This document shows, in pieces, positions 51,724 through 55,438 of a stretch of 55,438 nt of DNA. The position numbers and the translations under genes are program-made. The stretch is from Burkholderiaceae bacterium (GTDB lineage Bacteria; Pseudomonadota; Gammaproteobacteria; Burkholderiales; Burkholderiaceae_C). The notes under the pieces were generated by a model. It worked only from the letters and a program-made list of their open reading frames with translations. It did no database searches and was not told the origin of the DNA. Every line of letters starts with the position of its first letter. Position 1 is the first letter of the stretch. The DNA is taken from NCBI GenBank assembly GCA_022702125.1, contig JAKOND010000027.1, positions 1 through 55,438 on the forward strand. The letters are read 5' to 3'.

Positions 51724-53193
51724 ATGATTTCACGCGAACCCACCATCGAGCGCCTGTCCATCGCCCGCCGCCTGCTCCTCGAGCCTTTCGGTCTCGATGA
51801 ATCGCACCTGACGCGTGCCCTGTCGGAAATCCGGAGCCACCGGGTGGACGACGCGGACCTGTACTTCCAGTACACCCGCAGCGAGGGCTGGAGCCTGGAG
51901 GAGGGCATCGTCAAGACCGGCTCCTTCAGCATCGACCAGGGCGTGGGCGTGCGCGCCATCCATGGCGAGAAGACCGCCTTCGCCTACTCCGACGACATCT
52001 CCGAGGCCTCGCTGCTGGACGCGGCCCGCACGGTGCGCGCCATCGCGGCGGCGGCGAAGGACACCACCCGCGTCAAGGTCGCCGCGCCGCGCAAGAAGGT
52101 CGCCGGCAGCCGCTCGCTGTATCCGGAGCTCGATCCCATCGCCTCGCTCGACAGCAACGCCAAGGTCGCGCTGCTCGGCAAGGTCGAGACCCGCGCCCGC
52201 GCCAAGGACCCGCGGGTCGCACAGGTCATGGCCGGCCTCGCTGCCGAGTACGACGTGGTGCTGGTGGCGCGCGCCGACGGCACCATCGCCGCCGACGTGC
52301 GGCCGCTGGTGCGGCTGTCGGTCACGGTGATCGCCGAGCAGAACGGCCGGCGCGAGGTCGGCTCCGCCGGCGGCGGCGGCCGCTTCGGCCTGGCGTACTT
52401 CGACGACGAGACCATCGGCCGCTACGTGGACGACGCGGTGCGCCAGGCGCTGGTCAACCTCGAATCGCGCCCGGCGCCCGCCGGCGAGATGACGGTGGTG
52501 CTCGGCTCCGGCTGGCCCGGCATCCTGTTGCACGAAGCCATCGGCCACGGCCTGGAGGGCGACTTCAACCGCAAGGGATCGAGCGCCTTCACCGGCAAGA
52601 TCGGCAAGCGGGTCGCGGCCAAGGGCGTGACGGTGCTCGACGACGGCACCATCGCCGACCGGCGCGGCTCGCTCAACGTGGACGACGAGGGCAACCCGAG
52701 CCAGCGCAACGTGCTGATCGAGGACGGCATCCTGCAGGGCTACATCCAGGATTCGATGAACGCCCGCCTGATGGGCGTGCCCGCCACCGGCAACGGCCGG
52801 CGCGAGAGCTACGCCCACATCCCGATGCCGCGCATGACCAACACCTACATGCTGGGCGGCGACAAGGACCCGCAGGAGATCGTCGCCAGCATCAAGAAGG
52901 GCCTGTACGCCACCAACTTCGGCGGCGGTCAGGTGGACATCACCAGCGGCAAGTTCGTGTTCTCGGCCAGCGAGGCCTACTGGGTCGAGAACGGCAAGAT
53001 CCTCTACCCGGTCAAGGGCGCGACCATCGTCGGCGCCGGCCCCGAGGCGCTCAAGAAGGTCAGCCTGATCGGCAACGACATGGCGCTCGATCCGGGCGTG
53101 GGCACCTGCGGCAAGGAAGGCCAGAGCGTGCCGGTGGGCGTCGGCCAGCCGACGCTGCGCATCGACGGCCTGACGGTGGGCGGCACCGCCTGA
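51724..53193 (+). CDS. tldD: TldD metalloprotease subunit
   Basis: A 489-residue zinc metalloprotease subunit that with TldE (PmbA) degrades unfolded peptides and processes leader peptides. The active-site motif HEAIGHGLEGD (His270, Glu271, His275) is present, as are the family blocks ADLYFQYTRSEGWSLEEGIVK, DGTIADRRGSLNVDDEGNPS and the C-terminal GTCGKEGQSVPVG with the zinc-binding Cys. Length is normal. The start codon is placed by family alignment. pmbA is not next to it in the window. A very strong terminator follows the stop. Confidence 0.97.
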   Translation: MISREPTIERLSIARRLLLEPFGLDESHLTRALSEIRSHRVDDADLYFQYTRSEGWSLEEGIVKTGSFSIDQGVGVRAIHGEKTAFAYSDDISEASLLDAARTVRAIAAAAKDTTRVKVAAPRKKVAGSRSLYPELDPIASLDSNAKVALLGKVETRARAKDPRVAQVMAGLAAEYDVVLVARADGTIAADVRPLVRLSVTVIAEQNGRREVGSAGGGGRFGLAYFDDETIGRYVDDAVRQALVNLESRPAPAGEMTVVLGSGWPGILLHEAIGHGLEGDFNRKGSSAFTGKIGKRVAAKGVTVLDDGTIADRRGSLNVDDEGNPSQRNVLIEDGILQGYIQDSMNARLMGVPATGNGRRESYAHIPMPRMTNTYMLGGDKDPQEIVASIKKGLYATNFGGGQVDITSGKFVFSASEAYWVENGKILYPVKGATIVGAGPEALKKVSLIGNDMALDPGVGTCGKEGQSVPVGVGQPTLRIDGLTVGGTA

Positions 53194-53229
53194 GGCGCGG
53201 GGCCGGCAGGCCCCGGTCTTCCCGGCGGC

Positions 53230-53278
53230 TCCATGCGAAAAGCCCGGCAGTGACGAACTGCCGGGCTTTTCGCATGGA
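53230..53278. terminator. Bidirectional Rho-independent terminator with a 22-bp perfect stem
   Basis: The left arm 53230-53251 (starts TCCATGCG, contains AAAAGCCCGGCAGT) pairs exactly with 53257-53278 around a 5-base loop; TTTT occurs within the right arm and AAAA in the left. It lies between the convergent tldD and membrane-protein genes. Confidence 0.85.
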
Positions 53279-53319
53279 GACCGGATGCCGCACCGGGCAT
53301 CCGGAAGGATCGACGCCGA

Positions 53320-54336
53320 TCAGACGGCGGCGACGCGGACGTCCGGGCGCTGGCGGCGGAAGCCGAAGGTGCCGGCGGCGGCGGCGACGGCCGCGCCGAT
53401 CAGCAGCACGACCAGGGTGCCCCAGGCGCCGCGGGCGACGTTCTTGGCGGCCTCGGCGCCGGCTTCGCGGGCCTTCTGCTCGGCCTGGGCCTTGGCTTCC
53501 TCGATCTTGGCGCGGGCCTGGTTGTAGGTCTGCTCGTAGTTGTTGGCGATCTGCTCGGCTTCGGCGCGGCTCTTGCCGGTGCGGGCCACGATGATGTTGA
53601 CCAGGGCCTCCTTGTCGGCGGCGTTCATCACCTTCTCGCCCCGCTGGATCACGTTGGCCAGCCAGCCCTTGGCGTCGGTGTCGGCGGTCTGCGGGGTCTG
53701 CGCGGCGTTCTCGGCGCGGGCCTGGCCGTCATTGGCGGCGGCCTGCGCTTCGTTCTTGATGTTCTCGGGCTGCAGTTCCGGCTTGCCGGTCTGGCGCAGG
53801 AGCTTCTCGAGTTCGGATTGCAGGCTGTTCACGTCCAGCGAGATGCCGGCCTGGTCCAGCTGTTCCTTGACGGCGCCGGTGACGCTCGGGGCGGCGGCCG
53901 AAATGCCGGCGCCCGCGACCGCGCCCGCGGCCGACAGGCCGGCCTTGGCGGTGCTGCCGGCCACGCTCAGGGCGCTGCCGGTGGCGCTGACCAGCAGGTA
54001 GACGGTGACCAGGGTGGTCAGCGACCAGGCCAGCAGGCCGTGCAGGCCGCCCGAACGGCGTGCCAGGTAGCCCGCCACGAAACCGCCGACGGCGATCGCG
54101 ATCAGCGTCGTCAGGCCCGCCCAGATGCCCGTGCCCACGCCGAAGCCGGCGAAGGGGTTGCGGTCGCCCATCGGGTCGATCGCCGACGCGCCGATGGCGG
54201 TGCCCAGCACCGACAGGACGAGGTAGACGATGAGCGACAGCACGAGGCCGGCGAAGACGGCGCCCCAGGAGACGGTGGCGATCCAGGGACGCTGCTCGTC
54301 GTAGACGGCGGCGGTGGTGGCGGTGTGGATGGGCAT
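53320..54336 (-). CDS. Membrane protein with three or four helices and a long coiled-coil region
   Basis: A 338-residue protein. N-terminal helices at about residues 18-42, 65-90, and 98-125 (ATVSWGAVFAGLVLSLIVYL first) are followed by a hydrophilic, Ala/Glu/Gln-rich segment (about 150-300) with heptad-like patterning (KSRAEAEQIANNYEQTYNQARAKIEEAKAQAEQKAREAG), and a last helix near the C-terminus (GTLVVLLIGAAVAAAAGTFGF). I recognise similar bacterial proteins annotated as PhnA- or CAP-Gly-like without known function. The start is ATG 54336: GGGAG lies eight bases upstream. An in-frame GTG at 54345 is a weaker choice. Confidence 0.78.
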   Translation of the reverse strand: MPIHTATTAAVYDEQRPWIATVSWGAVFAGLVLSLIVYLVLSVLGTAIGASAIDPMGDRNPFAGFGVGTGIWAGLTTLIAIAVGGFVAGYLARRSGGLHGLLAWSLTTLVTVYLLVSATGSALSVAGSTAKAGLSAAGAVAGAGISAAAPSVTGAVKEQLDQAGISLDVNSLQSELEKLLRQTGKPELQPENIKNEAQAAANDGQARAENAAQTPQTADTDAKGWLANVIQRGEKVMNAADKEALVNIIVARTGKSRAEAEQIANNYEQTYNQARAKIEEAKAQAEQKAREAGAEAAKNVARGAWGTLVVLLIGAAVAAAAGTFGFRRQRPDVRVAAV

Positions 54337-54495
54337 GGAGGGCACTCCCTTGGAATGATGGGTAGAAAGGATGTGTCGCTTCGCCGGGATGGGTCGTTCC
54401 CGCCTCGGGCCGCCCGGCCATGGGTGATGGTCCGGACGGCGGCGAGTGACGGCTGCAGGGTAGGGCGATCCGGTAAGGAAAAGCGTCTCCTGCAG

Positions 54496-54508
54496 CGCTT
54501 AGTAAGCG
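54496..54508. promoter_or_regulatory. Perfect 13-base palindrome upstream of the membrane-protein gene
   Basis: CGCTTA, G, TAAGCG: a perfect dyad 160 bases upstream of the membrane-protein start and 100 bases before the DAHP leader. It may be an operator for either gene; no regulator is identified. Confidence 0.3.
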
Positions 54509-54593
54509 TAGGACGGCATCGGGCATCGTTGTGGTGCGCGCGTCCGCGGCCTCCGCCGGCCGGCGATCTTTTCTCGTGGGGGCGCGGACTTTG

Positions 54594-54602
54594 TGCTAGA
54601 TT
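54594..54602 (+). promoter_or_regulatory. Extended -10 promoter of the aroG leader
   Basis: TGC followed by TAGATT (54597-54602) is an extended -10 element. No good -35 is seen at the usual distance. The element ends eight bases before the leader ATG at 54611, so the transcript would begin at or within three bases of that ATG. Confidence 0.45.
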
Positions 54603-54610
54603 GCATCCCC

Positions 54611-54682
54611 ATGTCCTTGCGCTCCGCTTTTTCCTTTTACTTTTGGTTCTCTGTCCCCGGCGGACGAGAGGCGAGCGCGTAA
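54611..54682 (+). CDS. Aromatic-rich leader peptide of the DAHP synthase attenuator
   Basis: A 23-codon ORF ending in TAA at 54680-54682. Residues 7-13 read FSFYFWF (four Phe, one Tyr, one Trp in seven codons), followed by SVPGGREASA. An uninterrupted ORF with such clustering of the three pathway end products, just upstream of a terminator and a DAHP synthase gene, is the typical leader-peptide design. Starved ribosomes would stall at codons 7-13. No Shine-Dalgarno precedes the ATG, and the predicted transcription start is at or next to it, so translation is probably leaderless. It is too short to be found by standard gene calling. Confidence 0.8.
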   Translation: MSLRSAFSFYFWFSVPGGREASA

Positions 54683-54740
54683 GCACCCGAACACCTCCCG
54701 AATCAAAACCGCCGACGCTTCACAGCCCGGCGGTTTTTTT
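54649..54740 (+). promoter_or_regulatory. Transcription attenuator (1:2, 2:3 and 3:4 stems) of the DAHP synthase gene
   Basis: Three mutually exclusive structures can be drawn. 1:2: CTCTGTCC (54649-54656) with GGAC and AGAG (54662-54670, one bulged base). 2:3: CGGCGG (54658-54663) with CCGCCG (54709-54714). 3:4: AAAACCGCCG (54705-54714) with CGGCGGTTTT (54728-54737), followed by T to 54740, an intrinsic terminator. The leader segment CCCGGCGG (54656-54663) is repeated exactly in the terminator 3' arm (54726-54733), which explains the competition. A ribosome stalled on the aromatic codons covers strand 1 and frees strand 2 for the antiterminator. Confidence 0.75.
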
Positions 54741-54808
54741 CCGCCCCGACGATTCCCACTCCCCCTTTTTCCGCACCGCATCCCCGCGATTCTTCCAAGG
54801 AGCCTCCA

Positions 54809-55438
54809 GTGAACGCAGCCGCCGCCTCCCCCTCCCAGACCGCCAGCAGCGAGCCCTGGTATGCGCACGTCGACAAAACCAGCCGAACCGACGACGCCCG
54901 CATCAAGGACATCACCGTGCTCCCGCCGCCCGAACACCTGATCCGCTTCTTCCCCATCCACGGGACCCCGGTCGAGACCCTGGTCTCCGGCACCCGACGG
55001 ACGATCCACGACATCATCTCGGGCCAGGACGACCGGCTGCTGGTGGTCATCGGCCCCTGCTCGATCCACGACCCGGCCGCCGCGCTCGACTACGCCCGCC
55101 GCCTCAAGCCGCTGCGCGACCGATACGCCGGCACGCTGGAGATCGTGATGCGCGTCTACTTCGAGAAGCCCCGCACCACCGTCGGCTGGAAGGGCCTGAT
55201 CAACGACCCGTACCTCGACGAGAGCTACCGCATCGACGAGGGCCTGCGCATCGCGCGCCAGCTGCTCATCGACATCAACCGCATCGGCCTGCCGGCGGGC
55301 AGCGAGTTCCTCGACGTGATTTCGCCGCAGTACATCGGCGACCTCATCAGCTGGGGCGCGATCGGCGCGCGCACCACCGAAAGCCAGGTGCATCGCGAAC
55401 TGGCCTCGGGCATCTCGGCGCCGATCGGCTTCAAGAAC
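54809..55438 (+). CDS. aroG: Class I 3-deoxy-7-phosphoheptulonate (DAHP) synthase, 3' end outside the window
   Basis: The first 210 codons of a class I DAHP synthase (AroF/G/H type), which condenses phosphoenolpyruvate and erythrose 4-phosphate at the entry of the shikimate pathway. Visible: PPPEHLIRFFPI, LLVVIGPCSIHDPAAALDYARRL, VMRVYFEKPRTTVGWKGLINDPYLD, PAGSEFLDVISPQYIGDLISWGAIGARTTESQVHRELASG. The metal-binding Cys and PEP-binding residues are in place. The start is GTG 54809, seven bases after AAGGAG. It lies 69 bases after the attenuator. Which feedback isozyme it is cannot be told; the leader suggests sensing of all aromatics. Confidence 0.95.
   Translation, partial: MNAAAASPSQTASSEPWYAHVDKTSRTDDARIKDITVLPPPEHLIRFFPIHGTPVETLVSGTRRTIHDIISGQDDRLLVVIGPCSIHDPAAALDYARRLKPLRDRYAGTLEIVMRVYFEKPRTTVGWKGLINDPYLDESYRIDEGLRIARQLLIDINRIGLPAGSEFLDVISPQYIGDLISWGAIGARTTESQVHRELASGISAPIGFKN

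Larger units (their letters stand above)
54346..54808. other. Intergenic leader region of the DAHP synthase gene
   Basis: About 460 bases without a large gene. The half nearest the membrane-protein gene holds a perfect CGCTTAGTAAGCG palindrome (54496-54508) and otherwise nothing I can name. The other half contains an extended -10 element, a 23-codon aromatic-rich leader ORF and a terminator hairpin. Confidence 0.7.

Noticed and set aside
1-55438. tRNA, rRNA, CRISPR array, insertion sequence or integrase
   Set aside because: None seen by reading both strands; no cloverleaf with CCA end, no spaced identical repeats and no transposase motifs were found.

Overview
The window is very G+C-rich DNA with densely packed genes, consistent with a Burkholderiales betaproteobacterium, probably Comamonadaceae-like. 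The evidence is two orphan Bug/TctC-type solute-binding proteins, the housekeeping order mtgA - aroE - tonB-like - RNB ribonuclease, a class I DAHP synthase, TldD, and chemoreceptors ending in a CheR-tether pentapeptide. The genus cannot be fixed from the sequence alone. I see no rRNA, tRNA, CRISPR array, insertion sequence or phage module.

Layout. 1-8.7 kb: 5' part of a cytochrome c oxidase subunit II gene, two small membrane proteins, a ZnuD-like TonB-dependent receptor, a chemoreceptor, a LivK-like binding protein and two small unknown proteins. 8.7-14 kb: a HAD phosphatase divergent from a run of class III aminotransferase, BioF2-like acyltransferase and an arginase-fold protein (the last two translationally coupled), then TspO. 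14-18.1 kb: a Bug protein divergent from a coupled SDR/DUF4174 pair, then a membrane di-iron hydroxylase. 18.2-25.6 kb: a lower-G+C catabolic island on the minus strand with a LysR regulator, a fused permease-ATPase amino-acid importer, a PhyH dioxygenase, a periplasmic binding protein, a class II aldolase, an FMO-type monooxygenase and a RidA-like protein. A promoter and a LysR-type dyad lie at its head. 25.8-32 kb: HDOD protein, a LytS/LytTR two-component operon with two small membrane proteins, a frameshifted LysR remnant and a second chemoreceptor. 32.2-35.4 kb: sulfatase and Bug protein divergent from a MarR gene, with a perfect palindrome between them. 35.4-42.3 kb: housekeeping block (mtgA, aroE, tonB-like, RNB nuclease, YqiA-like esterase, rodA). 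42.4-44 kb: a PHP-type lipoprotein. 44.1-50.3 kb: a minus-strand catabolic cluster (GntR, DUF2848, amidase, LysR, DUF4286-like, MHS transporter) with a tandem operator-like repeat. 50.4-55.4 kb: royal-jelly/Yellow-like lipoprotein, tldD, a coiled-coil membrane protein and the start of a DAHP synthase gene.

The most striking signal is upstream of the DAHP synthase gene. A 23-codon leader ORF (54611-54682), not previously called here, carries the run FSFYFWF and is followed by a Rho-independent terminator. An 8-nt segment of the leader duplicates part of the terminator 3' arm, and the leader can also form its own hairpin. This is the layout of a translation-controlled transcription attenuator sensing all three aromatic amino acids. 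The leader ORF has no Shine-Dalgarno and starts 8 nt after an extended -10, so it may be leaderless. The two other most interesting stretches are the LysR-controlled uptake/oxidation island and the aminotransferase/acyltransferase/arginase-fold group; the substrates of both are unknown.
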